A stretch of 64,000 nucleotides of DNA from contig NC_077224.1 in NCBI RefSeq assembly GCF_024763615.1, positions 41,984,712 to 42,048,711 of the forward strand, given 5' to 3'. A model generated the notes under the pieces. That model saw nothing but the letters and a program-made list of their open reading frames with translations. It searched no databases and was not told where the DNA came from. This document shows positions 11,121 to 22,749 of the stretch, one piece after another (position 1 is the stretch's first letter; each line of letters opens with the position of its first letter). The position numbers and the translations under genes are program-made. This stretch comes from Phlebotomus papatasi. Its lineage: Eukaryota > Arthropoda > Insecta > Diptera > Psychodidae.

Positions 11121-11420
11121 CTTGTCAACACAAAGAATGAGACGGAGAAGATGATTTTTTTGTGTTTCGCGCACTAAATTTCTTTATTTCGCATTGAAAA
11201 CCGTGTCACTTTATTTAACTAGTTCTATTGTTCATCCCGCACACTTTTGTCACTGGTTTTTCAAAGTTTTAATTGTATTTTTTTCACAAATAACTGCACA
11301 AGAACCAATTCACCACGACTTCCAGAAAAATCCGTGAGCAATGCGCGTGCGCTGAAATGGCGTTATTTACTCATCGAACGCATCATCGACTCGTCGATTA
11401 CATTTGAAATACAGAGACCG
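11121..11420 (-). promoter_or_regulatory. Likely non-coding first exon and promoter of RPAIN
   Basis: A minus-strand segment ending in a consensus donor (GACAAG/GTAAGA) whose intron would end 5 nt before the RPAIN ATG. Short upstream ATGs here stop within a few codons. The far end (11336-11400) is unusually rich in CG dinucleotides for this window (GCGCGTGCGCTG, CATCGACTCGTCGA), as expected near a promoter. The transcription start itself cannot be fixed. Confidence 0.5.
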
Positions 11421-11499
11421 TTGTGATAAATTCTTTCGATTAATATTAAAATAGCATATCGCAGAGTGAAATCTTTTTTTTTTTTAATAAAATAGAACA

Positions 11500-12250
11500 C
11501 TGGAACTTTCCATGGTGCTCCACACAAATTCTTCTGGAATTTTCCACCTGGAAGTAGGAATTCACCACTTTGAAGTTTCTATGGGAAAACCTTCGGAGTG
11601 CCCATGGTGATTTCCATCCATCACCAGGGAAAATTTCACTGTTGTTTCACTCATATAACCGTGGTGAGAAACCACAGGATTATCAGTGGATATTACCATG
11701 TGTATGAGTGTATATAACCGTGGGAGAACCAAGGGTCTTCCACTGGATGTTTACACTGGAATATTCCACTGGTACTCCACATGAATTCCTTTGGGATTTT
11801 CCATCTGAAAGATGGAATTTTCCACCTGGAACTTTCTACGGGAAAACCCTTGGACTACCCATGGTGATATCCACTCATCACCCTGGAAATTTCCACTGTC
11901 ATTCCACTCATATAACCATGGTGGAAAACCAGAGGATTACCAGTGGAAATTTCCGGGGGTATCACTGAAAAATCCCTTGGGAAACCCCATGGACTACCAC
12001 TGGATATTGCTGCTGGAAATTTCCACTGGTATTCCGCACGGATTCCATGGGAGTCTACCCGTGGTATATCTCAAAGGGAAAACCACTGGATTAACCCTGG
12101 TGTTTTCCACCCATATAAAGGGAAATTTCCGTCCTTATTCCATGCGGAACACCAGGGGTAAGAATCCAGGTGGAAAGCTAAGGGATCTCCAGTGGTTATT
12201 TCCATGGGCACTCATGGAAATATCCGGTCTGTCATCCGTGGCTGGATCCA
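11500..12250 (+). repeat. ~256-bp period tandem array, about 3 units
   Basis: Landmark strings recur about 256 bp apart: CCATGGTGATTTCCA near 11604 and CCATGGTGATATCCA near 11860; TCCACATGAATTCC near 11776 and TCCGCACGGATTCC near 12033; CATATAACCRTGG near 11653 and 11909. The unit is packed with CCACTGG/CCATGGT palindromes. The long frames across it (for example 11812-12339) follow from the repeat and show no protein similarity. Confidence 0.65.
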
Positions 12251-12259
12251 TTTCTTATA

Positions 12260-12947
12260 GGGGGACTTTATGTTTATGTTTTTCTGGCAGAAAACAGCTG
12301 ATTGTTGAACATCAGAGCCATCTGGTGAGTACATCTTAGCAAAGACACATTCTGGAATATTATCAAATAATTTTATCTTAACTCTTTAACGCTGATGAAG
12401 GGCTTCTTTTATGATGATAAAGGGCTCATTTTATGCTAACGAATACGGGGAATACGGAATAAATAAATTTTAAGACGTTAAACAAATACTCTAAAGTTGA
12501 TTTGTCAGAACAAGTTATAAAGTAGAGTTGCACAGATTTCCTCTCTCTACAGGGAGTTCCGCTTTCAATGAAATTCTCCGGACCGAAAAAAAGCCCGCGA
12601 ATTCACTGCAGTGATCAGGCTGTTGAGTGGAATATCACGGCTCGTGCGGTGGGCCGCTATTTCACGCCACTTAAGCTGTCTACACACTAGGCAAATTATG
12701 GCAAAAATAACATTTCAAAGTGACATTAAAATAAAACTTTCAATATTGAAGAGAATATTGAAATTGATATTTCAATATTGACCTACACATTGAACAAATT
12801 GACTTCAATATTAAAATTTATTAAAATACCATTCTAGTCAGAGATTCAGTTCCTTTCAAACATCGAAAAACTCTTGGAATTAGCATGTTTATGAACAGGA
12901 AGACATCTCAGAATGTCATCATAGACAGGACTAGAGATTCTGCTGTA
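12260..12947. other. Non-coding, with a CTACACACTAGGC-ended repeat fragment
   Basis: No gene. The string TGTCTACACACTAGGC at 12677 recurs in related form near 15487, 15565 and 15700 (GGCCTAGTGTGTAG and variants), next to AATATTG-rich sequence, so pieces of another MITE family flank the 12.9-15.3 kb block. Confidence 0.45.
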
Positions 12948-14439
12948 GGGTGACGGCATTACTTATGGCCACCTTAAGGATATATTTGCTCACAGCTACT
13001 TTTCTTTTTGTCCAATTACAACAACATTTTAACTGTAATTTCTTTAATGCGGTTTCTTTCGATATATCCAAGTGAATTTAGTAGAAAATTCCCTTAATCC
13101 CTAGAAAAAGTAAGATTTTTTCAACAATGTAAAATTCACAACTTGTGGCCTTTTTCACGAACTTATGGCCACTTTGTGGAATGACTTATGGCCGTAATTT
13201 TTAATGATACAAAACGAGCTTAGTAATAAAATAATGAAATAAGTAATAAATTGGAAACAATAAATAAAATAAATAATACATTTTATTAAGAAAGAAAAAA
13301 ATGATTTCAGGTGGTTTCATACGTTTTATTGATTTTCTTTCACAGTTTTAGAAAACTGTAAAACCATTGTTTTGATGGTTTTGCGTTCTTGAAGCCATTT
13401 TTTGATATTGTACCACTGAGATTGATTTGTGGTCCACAGCCCATCCTTCGTGATGACAAATCCACACTTAGCTGCGTGGAAGATCCACGTCACAATGTCC
13501 TCCTCCGTCTCCTTCCCAAAAAAAAAACTGTAAAAACCTCCGTGACCTCCGTAATTCTTCTGGAGATTTTCCGGAGACTGTTGCGGAGAGTTGTGCGAGG
13601 AATGTTATAGCTCTGGGATGCTTTGCTCGTGGTCATTCCATTTCTAATGGCCTTCGATGCCTCTCGCAGCCCCTCTGTAGAATATTTAAGCTGGTTTTTC
13701 GGCTTCTTTGGTTTCTTAGCTGATGCCATATTTCTAAGAGAGCGAAAATAAGAAAAGTAAGGTTATCTACAGCTAAATACAATTTCACGAAATAAATCTA
13801 CATTTTTAAATAGTTTTGATCTATGATCATACACAATTCTCATTTATAAACAATTTCATATTTGTATTTTAACACTTACCATCAAAATTTGAGAGATTTT
13901 TGCCAGAAAAAGCTCCATCAATTAACCAAAATAACAATTGTGACAACTATCCAAATCAATAATAATGCATTTCTTGTGAGGGAGCCACGTGTCAAATATC
14001 GTGGCCACAAGTTCATAAACCCATAAAATTGGTTATAACTTATGGTCTTGTCTTTGTTTTATAATTATTGGTAAAAAAGTTATTAAAAATGAGTATCAGA
14101 AGAAAATATAATTACTAAAGAACTAATTCTTGCAAGATAGTTCTAAATGTTTTCGATGGATGATATAAAATTTGGTCATTAAAAGTTTGGAGATCGTTAG
14201 TAAATTTGTTAACGATTTTACATATTTTTAATCGTTGTCCGCATCTGTGAAGTATTTTGCATAAATCAATTTATATTCATCCGAAATATTAAAATAAGTC
14301 AGTGGTAAAGTTACATTTAATGATAAGGCATCAAATATTCCTAATTTTGTAGTTCTTCGAAATCATTTTATGAGAAAAAATTGAACATTTCTGCGAGGAG
14401 GCCACAAGTAAAGACTGGCCATAAGTAATGCCGCCACCC
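12948..14439 (-). mobile_element. pogo/Tigger-like DNA transposon relic, 1.49 kb
   Basis: TA target duplications (12946, 14440) flank terminal inverted repeats: GGGTGACGGCATTACTTATG at the left, GGGTGGCGGCATTACTTATG read inward from the right. The interior holds a minus-strand transposase fragment with a psq-type helix-turn-helix, followed after a frameshift by a second piece (about 13420-13520) reading EEDIVTWIFHAAK and GFVITKDGLW. That fits the CENP-B-type DNA-binding part of pogo/Tigger transposases. The catalytic DDE domain is missing, so this is an internally deleted, inactive copy. Confidence 0.75.
13490..13729 (-). pseudogene. Transposase N-terminal fragment, psq helix-turn-helix
   Basis: A 79-residue frame beginning MASAKKPKKPKNQ. 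Residues about 15-50 (YSTEGLREASKAIRNGM, then TTSKASQSYNIPRTTLRNSL) show the pipsqueak-type HTH pattern: a helix with basic residues, a turn before ASQSYNIP, then a TTLRN recognition helix. It lies inside the TIR element 12948-14439. The frame runs out into Lys/Arg-rich nonsense at a frameshift near a run of A/T, after which transposase similarity resumes. Not a working gene. Confidence 0.7.
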
Positions 14440-14479
14440 TATATGCTGCTCAATTCTTCCCAGAAACCCATTTTGTCAG

Positions 14480-15290
14480 GACTTCTCCATTACTTCCTCC
14501 AGGAAATCATAGATCTTCTGGGATTTTGTTGTATCTTTTGTCAAGTACGCTCGGAATATTCATGTTAGTCAGAAGATTTCTTCTGGTTCCTCCAGGAAAT
14601 CATAGATGTTCTGGGATTTTGTTGTATCTTTTGTCAAGTACTCTCAGAATACTCATGTTTTTCAGAGGATTTCTCCTGTTTGCACCAGGAAATCACTGAT
14701 CTTCTTGGATTTCCTTCTGTATTTTCTCAAGAATCCCCTAAATGCTAAAGTTGGTCAGAAGATTTCTCCTGGTTTCTCTAGGAAATCATAGATCTTCTGA
14801 GATTTACGGAACCAAGAGAAATCTTCTGACCAACTTGACTACTCTGAACGTCATTGACAAAAGTTATAGGAAAATCCCAGAAGATCTGTTATTTCCTGGA
14901 GAAACCAGGAGAAATCTTCTGACCAACTTGGGTATCTCAGGTGTTCTAGACAAAATGCAGAAGAAAATCCCAGAAGATCTGTGATTTCCTGGAGAAACCA
15001 GGAGAAATCTTCTGACCAACTTGAGTATTCTGGGCGTATTTGATAAAAAATACACAACAAAATCCCAGAAGATCTATGATTTCCTGGAGGAATCAACAGA
15101 AATCTTCTGACCAATTTGAGTGTTCAGGGTGTATTCGAGCAACTGCACAACAAAATTCCAGAAGATCTATGATTTCCTGGAAGAAGCAGGTAAGAATTGC
15201 TAACCAAGCTGGGTTCTTGGGAAGATTTAACAAAATGTACAGTGAAATTCCAAGAACCTGGGATTTTCTGGAGGAAGCAGGAAGAGATGT
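14480..15290. repeat. 93-bp tandem array that reverses orientation
   Basis: AGGAAATCATAGATCTTCTG recurs at 14501, 14594, 14687 (variant) and 14780, a strict 93-bp step. To the right of about 14810 the reverse complement (ATTTCCTGG) recurs at 14891, 14984, 15079, 15172 and 15263. The array therefore has about 4 units in one direction and 5 or more in the other, and can form a long hairpin. A diverged unit may continue to about 15360. Frames on both strands are repeat by-products. Confidence 0.85.
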
Positions 15291-15718
15291 GTCCTGACTT
15301 GGATTTTGATCTTGGATGTGCTTTCATTCATGAACAAGAAAATCCCAGCAGTTCTGTAATGGTCTGAACGAAGAAGATTCCTGACCATTATAAATATGAA
15401 GGAAATATCAAATCAATTTGATATTTAGAATTTCTTTGAAATTTTGTTTCAATGTGACTGAAAATTTTTATTGACATTATTTGGCCTAGTGTGTAGCCAT
15501 TCAAAATAATGAAATAAAATATTGAAAAAATGCTCCATATTAAAATAAATATTGCAATAATTGTCTACATCTTCTACACACTGGCCAATTTTCTTCAAAA
15601 TTGAAACTTTTATGTCCATAAATCTTTGCAATGTAGAGGCAATCGAGGCAATCCTTGTAAAAATTGGATATTGAAAAGAAATATTGCATTAAATTTTGTC
15701 TAGTGTATAGCCAGCTTT

Positions 15719-16382
15719 ATGACCTCTACACATTAGAGAAATTTATGTCCATATTTGACAGTTTTTGCTACACAGACGTACACAGTAAAAAAGAGATGAA
15801 ATTGGCTAGTTGAATTCTATTAGTTGAATTGAACTAGTTGAAATTTCGAATAACAAACACTGAAAAAAACAACTTTCAATTGAAAGGGAAGCAATTAAAT
15901 TGCAGAACTAGTAAAATTAAGCCTTCGGTAATAGCCCACATGCAATAAATAGTAGTAATAATTACTATAATAGTAATAATTTGATGCAACAAAATGGCAT
16001 AAACTTCATTCAACGTCTGATTGAATATTGCTACGATTATCGCGTGTAATGGGAGAGCATCGATAATTGTAGTAATTTTTCAATCAATTATCGCAGCAAA
16101 AAGTTCAACTTTCAACTAATTTCGTTTAAACTCATTCTTCTTCTTTTTATATTTTATGTAATTTCGGTACAATTGTTGAAGAAAAATTCAACTCAGTTTG
16201 CTTTTCAACTACGAATATTCAACTTGTTTGCTTTTCAACTTTGTTTACTACGATAATCGTTGCAAATTTACTACAATTATCGATGCTCTCCCATTACACG
16301 CGATAATCGTAGTAATTATTTTTTACTGTGATATGTAATTTGCTTCAATATGGACATAAATTTCTCATGTGTGTAGAGGCCA
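15719..16382. mobile_element. MITE, 0.66 kb, with nested inner inverted repeat
   Basis: The termini GACCTCTACACATTAGAG and GGCCTCTACACACATGAG (read inward from the right) are followed on both sides by AAATTTATGTCCATATT. Inside, a second inverted pair (GCGTGTAATGGGAGAGCATC at 16042 and its reverse complement near 16288) bounds about 300 bp rich in AGTTGAA/TTCAACT. It is either an element inside an element or a foldback unit with two layers. Non-coding. Confidence 0.65.
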
Positions 16383-16459
16383 TTAAACCCTGAGCCTTCA
16401 ATATCCCCACTACTACAGAGCCCCGTGGCTTTACAAATAATACAAATGGTACAAGTATA

Positions 16460-17110
16460 TTTTATAACTTTCCAAAAATTTCCATTTGCCCAGGAAGTTT
16501 GCTGTTACCCCACAGGGTGAAACTAATAATTTCTAAAAACACAGAAAATTTCCCGAATAATTTCCGAAAACATAGAATATTTTCCTTTGTCTCAACAAGC
16601 GACACTGATAACTTCCCAAAGCATAGAAAATTTTCCTTTTCCCTAAAGTGCAGAACTAATAATTTCCCAAAACATAGAAAATTTCCCCTTTCTCCACAGG
16701 GCCAAATTAATAATTTGCTAAAACATAGAAAATTTCTCTTTGCCCCAAAGGGAGAGAGAGAGTTTATAACTTCCCAAACACACAGAAAATTTCCCTTTGC
16801 CCCAACAGGCGATACTGATGCATTCCAAAACACAGAAAATTTTCCTTTGCTCCAAAGGGCAGAACGGGCAGAACTAATAACTTCCCAAAACATAGAAAAT
16901 TTCCCTTTGCCCCAAAAGGACAGAACTAATAAGTTCCCAAAACACGGCAATTTCCTTTTGCCCCAAAAGGGCACAACTAATAAGTTCCCAAAACATGGAA
17001 ATTTCCCTTTGCCACAAAGGGCAGAACTAATGACTTGCCAAAACACAGAAAATTTCCCTTTACTCAACAGGTGCTACTGATAAGTTCCTAAACAGAAAAT
17101 TTTCCATTGT
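16460..17110. repeat. ~55-bp tandem array, about 12 units
   Basis: CCAAAACAYAGAAAATTTCC followed by CTTTGCCCCAAAGGGCAGAA and CTAATAACTT recurs every 52-58 bp, with units drifting but easy to follow. Because the unit length is often near a multiple of 3, open frames of about 200 codons exist on both strands (16462-17067 minus, 16499-17080 plus). They are repeat artefacts. Confidence 0.85.
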
Positions 17111-17124
17111 CCTAACAGGGAAAT

Positions 17125-17465
17125 CTTTTAACATTTTTGATTTTCTTACCTACCAATTTTGTTCTTTTTATTTACAATTTTAGATTGTCTTACTTACCAT
17201 TTTTGGTACTTTAACTTACAATTTTAGTTTTTTCTACTTACCATTTTTTATTATTTTACTTACCAATTTTTAATTTTTACTGACCAATTTTTATGTGTTA
17301 CTTACCAGTCTTGACTTTTACTTACCAATTTTGATATTTTATTTACCAATTTTGATTTTTTATTTACCAATTTTGAGCTTTAACTTACCAAATTTGCATT
17401 TTTTACTTACGGTTTTTGATTTTTTTACTTACCATTTTACCAAAATACTTACCATTCTGCTGCAG
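17125..17465 (+). repeat. ~23-bp tandem array (ACTTACCAATTTTGATTTTT)
   Basis: About fourteen drifting copies of ACTTACCAATTTTGATTTTT-like units follow directly on the ~55-bp array. Several units contain a splice-donor-like complement (CTTACC), but nothing ties them to a gene. Confidence 0.8.
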
Positions 17466-17579
17466 CCTTTTATAAACAATGAGTAGTATAGTGATTAATA
17501 TAATTTAATACATATTCTGATTCTCATAGTGTTTTGTGCATTTCCTTTATCATAAAGGTCAAGATGATAGGTTCTTCCT

Positions 17580-17755
17580 CGAATGGAATTGTTCCATTGT
17601 AAATCTAGTAGAATTCTAGTGGAATTCCAGTTCAAATTCAGTGGAAATCCATTGGAAATCCTGTGAAATTCTAGTGGATATCCATGTGGAATTCCAGTTC
17701 AAATCCAGTGGAAGTTCAGTGGAATTCCACTGGATTTTCACTGGAACAATTTGAC
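17580..17755 (+). repeat. Short CAGTGGAATTCCAG-type direct repeats
   Basis: TGGAATTCCAGTTCAAAT is present twice about 65 bp apart, with several more AGTGGAAATCC/ATTCCACTGG variants. The motif resembles the CCACTGG-rich arrays near 10.9 and 11.8 kb. Confidence 0.6.
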
Positions 17756-17759
17756 AAAG

Positions 17760-19070
17760 TCGTTAAAATGAGATAGGAGAAAACGCGCTTAAAGGTTACG
17801 GATTTTCGATTCGCTTTCATTTCTATCTTCGGAAATATTTCTGGCTTATGAAATTTTTATTATAAATATTGTGATGAATTTGCCCCAAATTGCTAGGGGT
17901 AGTGAAGTATTCAATACAGACCCCCCTATCACTACAATACGCCCTTGGGTCCCTCATAACCCCAAACACTTGTTTTGGGACGGAAATTCCAGGATATTCG
18001 TTTAAGTGCGATTTTTACACTCAAGCGTATACTTTGGGAGGTCAACACATGTGCCTTTGAAAGACAATGAAGGCAATGTCTGAAAAACCGTGAAAAACCG
18101 TTTGACACCGAACAAACGTTAAATGAAACTTGTAAATCAGTGGCCAAAACGCTACCTGAACAAACTTATTTTGACATTTAATCGGTTTCAAACGGTTCTT
18201 ACACACCCCTGTCTTATTCTCTCAACGCTGAACTGGTAACAAACACCAACAGCTACAAAAAGTTATTTTTTCGCGGAGAAAACCACCAAAAATGTTCAAA
18301 AACAGTGAGAAAAGTTCTCCAGAAAGAAAGCCGCCCCACACTATGCTCCCTTTTCTGTTTTTGGGGATTCTTCGTAGTTTTTAAAAGGTTTTTGAAATAA
18401 TATCATAAATTTTACCGGTACCTCTCACAACCAAAAATACCGCAAATTATTTGTATTGAGTTAATTTCTGGCAAATGTATCCAGGATGTGATAAAAATTT
18501 TAAGTCAGTGCTTGAACTTTCAATGAGCAATATTCGTTTTTAAAAAATTAATGTGAAACTGGTAGTGTGATAGCACGATAAAACTTTTTGTTGCTCTTTT
18601 TAATTTCCTTGAATAATTTATTTAATATTTTGGGTCGTGAATGAAAAAGTTATGTTTATAAAATAATTTTATCATAGGAAAACTGAATAAATGTTTTATT
18701 GTAGAGACATAAAGAAATAATATAAACAAAATTAATAATTTGTGTCACCACTTTTTAAAGCTATTGCAATTTTAATTATATCCAAAGCTTTTCGGAAATG
18801 AGCAACCACAGAAGTTATGAGATGAATTTGCAGTAGAATATATTGCATCAAATATTATATCGCACTTTTGCGATTTGAGTGGAATTTTGAGGATATTTCC
18901 ATTTTTCGATCATTTACTTACATAATTAAAGAGAAAACTTTACTTTCAGAAACTCGTTTTATCTTGAAAAGTTTGTACTAAAAAAAATTCCCGCATTTGT
19001 TTGCTGTATCAGTGACGTTTGCAAGATTTTCTATAAAAGATTAATAAAAGAGTCGCATTTTTGCATAGTA
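17760..19070. other. Non-coding, nothing recognised
   Basis: AT-rich intergenic sequence without a supported gene, repeat boundary or RNA. The 71-codon minus-strand frame 17932-18147 has no splice context or similarity I recognise. Confidence 0.4.
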
Positions 19071-19287
19071 GGGGAAAGTACCCATGCTTCGTATGGTCCC
19101 AAGCTTCGTAATGACCAAATTTATCCTATGTTTCTGAATAAATGTGACTCAACAATATATTTTAAAAACTGAGCACTTTCCCCTAGTTTTTAAAATGTAG
19201 GTGCAATGAGTCACGTTTATTGAGAAACATACGAAAAATTTAGTCATTACGAAGCTTGGGATCGTACGAAGCATAGGCATTTTCCCT
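19071..19287. mobile_element. MITE, GGGGAAAGTRCCCATRCTTC family, copy 1
   Basis: It starts after TA with GGGGAAAGTACCCATGCTTCG and ends CGAAGCATAGGCATTTTCCC. The inner arms (GTTTCTGAATAAATGTGACT / AGTCACGTTTATTGAGAAAC) also pair. The same sequence, about 220 bp, lies at 29729-29950. Confidence 0.8.
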
Positions 19288-19451
19288 TATACACTGCCAT
19301 ACAACTGAAAAGATGATAAATTTTGCAATATATATTATTTTGCAATAATTTATTTTTTAATTATTTTGCAATAATTTTGATAAATTTCTTTATTAAAACT
19401 TTATTTAAAAAAAAAGTTCTTGAAATAATCTATGGAATATGTTACATTTGC

Positions 19452-19717
19452 TTAACACTAAACCTACCAAGACCGGTCAAATTGACCAGTTTAAAAACTT
19501 TTTACAATTAACACATATTTAAATGGTACAATGTCGCTATCATACTTTATGAATTTCTTAAAATATATGCATGTAATATATTTTTCAGTGTAGAAATTTT
19601 AATTTTTTCCCCTTTTTCAAGAAGAAGTTGTTGTTGTTGAGTATCCTACCTACCGGTGTTTGTAATTTGACTGAGCGCGCTAAGAAAAACGACTAATAAC
19701 GGTCGGTTTAGTGTTAA
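19452..19717. mobile_element. TTAA-flanked MITE, piggyBac-like
   Basis: The 266-bp unit is bounded by TTAA at both ends, with termini CACTAAACCTACCAAGACCGG and, inverted, CACTAAACCGACCGTTATTAG. TTAA duplication is the signature of piggyBac-type transposition. It has no coding capacity. Confidence 0.7.
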
Positions 19718-22700
19718 AATTGGAGTAAAGCCCGAGAAATTTGAAATGTGATAGTGGCGTTTTCTATTCAAGTTTCATCTAAAAAAAATTCAAATTCTTT
19801 TTAGGGTAAATTAAGCTAACTCAAAACCTGCTCCAAATGGAAATTTTTCGCTACTCCAAATGGAAACGTCACTGTTTTCAAGATAAATACAGTACTAAAT
19901 TAATATATTTATATATTTTCTATACTACAGTTTCATTGTTTAGTTAATTTTACTCCAAATAAAGTGAAAATCAATTCACATTCACAAATTTTAATTTGTT
20001 AATTTTTCCGAAAAATTAAAAGTGTAACCCTTTCACCATCGAATTTTTCATCGATCGACCATGTTTTCCAATGAAAAACACAATAAGATGACTGTTGTTT
20101 ATTCGTTTCTTTTTAGCATTTATGTTATATTTCTGAATAATTTTAGTTAAATTAAGTGCTAATCTTTATTGTTAACTATACGTAAAGATTTTTAAATGAA
20201 ATAATTACTTATTTCGTGAACAAAAAGGGTTTTTCTGAAGTGTCTGCAAATGCTTTAATAGGGAACCTCGGAAATATGATTTTTTTGGAGAGATTTTCTT
20301 ATTGTTTTAGATGGGAAAGGAGAAAAGACCAGAAATAAGAACAAATTCCTGCACTAAAGAGCAACTCAACAAGGTTTTGGAAGCCTCTCGTCGCGGTTTC
20401 ACTTACACTGTTTGTCTCCAATTAGAAACTTTCCCTTGTCTCTATTTGGATTAATATGTTTCCAATAGAAGCATTTTATGCTCGCGTATTTTTCTTGTAT
20501 TTAAGAAGTTTTCAAATTATAATATAAAAAAAAATTTCACTAAACAGTAACATTCTAGAAGATTCAAGGAGCAAATTTATGTAATTCTCTTCAGAAAAAA
20601 TATGAACTTGATGTGTTTAATCTTCTGTCAAGGTTAAAGCATCTGGAAATGGTTTTGAATTAGGACACTTACCCTAGTTATGTTTTCTAAAGTTGCGACA
20701 CTTTGGAAATAAAAAGGGAAAAAAATTTTATAAAAGATTTTTTCAAGCTTGGTCCAACTGGTCCAACATTATTCGTCCCTTTTAAAAAGTCCCACTTAAA
20801 ATATTAAATATTAATATTTTTAAAAACTATACTTCAATATTTGAAGTTTTCTATCTTAAAACATCCAATTGTTAAAAGTGCCATTTAATTCGCGGAAGTC
20901 CGGTTTATACTATATGGTCATCGTCACCATAATTATTTTTCCTTCGTTCATTAACTTATCATATAGTCGTACAAACATATATCCAATTTTAGTATTATCA
21001 AATTTGTTTATGTTTCCATCAAACTATGAAAAAGATCATAAAACTTTATAATAGTGGAAATGTAATTTATTTTCTGTGATTTAAAGTGGAAGAGTTATGG
21101 GATATTTTGACCAACATCGTAAAATACTTTTCGTGTTTACTATGACTATTCAATTTCCTTTAACTCTAAAATTTTGATTTCTCATTAAGAGATATTAAAC
21201 TATTTTTCAAATTTAATTGTTATGATATATTCATTATTGTTATATATCTTCAATTAGGAATTATGTGCATTAATTGGGAAAACTCGTAAATTTTCTGCAA
21301 AACATAATATTTAACACTTCATGAAATGCATTGATATTTTGGAAACTCTATCAGTCTTCCTTATGACGTTGATTCCTCAACGTAAAGAGAGTTTCCGTGT
21401 CGCTTTTCTACAGCATAACCCTGAAGAATAGATGGTTGATATTTCGCTAAATCATCGTTATAAAAGTTTTGTTTTACGGCATGTTGAAATACGAAAGTGC
21501 TTTCGGTGAACAATATGATTGTGAAAGTCCTCTATAGAAACAAATAAATAGTGGAAAATGTTTTCCAAAGTCTTCCTTTCTCCCGGTTTTTGTTTTTACT
21601 TACTTTTAGTGATTGTTTTCAGCGAATTGAAGGGATATTGCCAGAGACATCCGGAATGGAGAGAGATTATTTCCGCAAATCACAGAACAATCTCACCACA
21701 AATGGAATTCTGCATTTTCCCATAGGATAGAATAATATCGACTTTATGGACGAGGTATTGCAGTCTAAAGAAATATATTTTTTCCCCATTGAGTTATCGA
21801 AAATATTTATTTACAAATAGTGTAGATGAAAGTCCATGAGAGAGCAATTGTGTAAGCGAGAATTATTCACAATGAAATGTTTATATGGCCACTTTGCCTT
21901 CCATGCATACATAGATTATGCGAAAAGTTGAGAAAAGGAATTAGAGTTGATAATATTCTGGATTAAAAAAAAAAAGAATTTTGAAAAAGGCTTTTTTATA
22001 TAGATAGCAAGAGTATTTTTCAGATTGTATGAAATTATGAATTTTAAAGTTTAATTTTAGAGTTATGAAGCTTGAAGGGATCAGGTAGCCGAAGTGCCTG
22101 TCGACCGAAAAATTTTTAGGTCTCCAAGAACTGGAAGTTGTTTAGAGAAAGTCCGTATTTGAGGTAGTTTACGTATTTAAAATTCTGATTTAACTTTTTG
22201 AGGACCAGAAGATAAAAAATTGGGGGCCAGAAAAAAATCAAATTTTCCGTCTTTTCGGAGCAAAACAAAACTACCGTAGGAAAATTTTTCGGTAACAGGA
22301 GATGCAATCGTCCATTAAAGATTGAAGGATTAATACGCGATCTTTACTGTTTTGTACAAGGGGTGAATAAGTACTAGGTTTTAAATTAAGTTGGCGTTGT
22401 TTTTTCTACTCTTTGAGGATGGAAAATTTTAAGTAATTATACAAAAACTAACATATTCAATACATTCAAAGTATCGGTCCTTCCTTTCTACACAATTTTA
22501 CCATCCCTCTGGCAATATTGCTAGAGCTTTTCCATCGTTTGGCTCTTTAGGTTGGTCACCAGCACTAAGACGGCGATGGCCGTAAGGAAGGTGAGAAGTG
22601 TCATAATCAAGATGAAAAATAAATACAATACAATATTAGACACCCCCGATACTACGATGATAAAACGAGGCATCTGCGGACCTCAAATCATGCATTCACA

Positions 22701-22749
22701 AAATTTCCAACTTCTTGGAAATTGACCAAGTGCATTTCAAGTATACCAC
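19718..22749. other. Intergenic, nothing recognised
   Basis: AT-rich sequence. Short frames (for example 20869-21051 and 22116-22307) look random. No RNA gene or repeat with clear ends was found. Confidence 0.4.

Noticed and set aside
11812..12339. 175-codon frame rich in Trp/Pro/His
   Set aside because: It is the translation of the ~256-bp CCACTGG-rich array; the parallel frames 11708-11968 and 11943-12161 show the same repeat in other phases.
14480..15290. CRISPR-like array (regular 93-bp repeats)
   Set aside because: The whole unit is repeated, not a short repeat with unique spacers; orientation flips in the middle; and the genome is eukaryotic.
16462..17080. Overlapping ~200-codon frames on both strands
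   Set aside because: Both run through the ~55-bp tandem array, and their peptide repeats mirror the DNA units. Neither has splice sites, a family match or non-repeat sequence.
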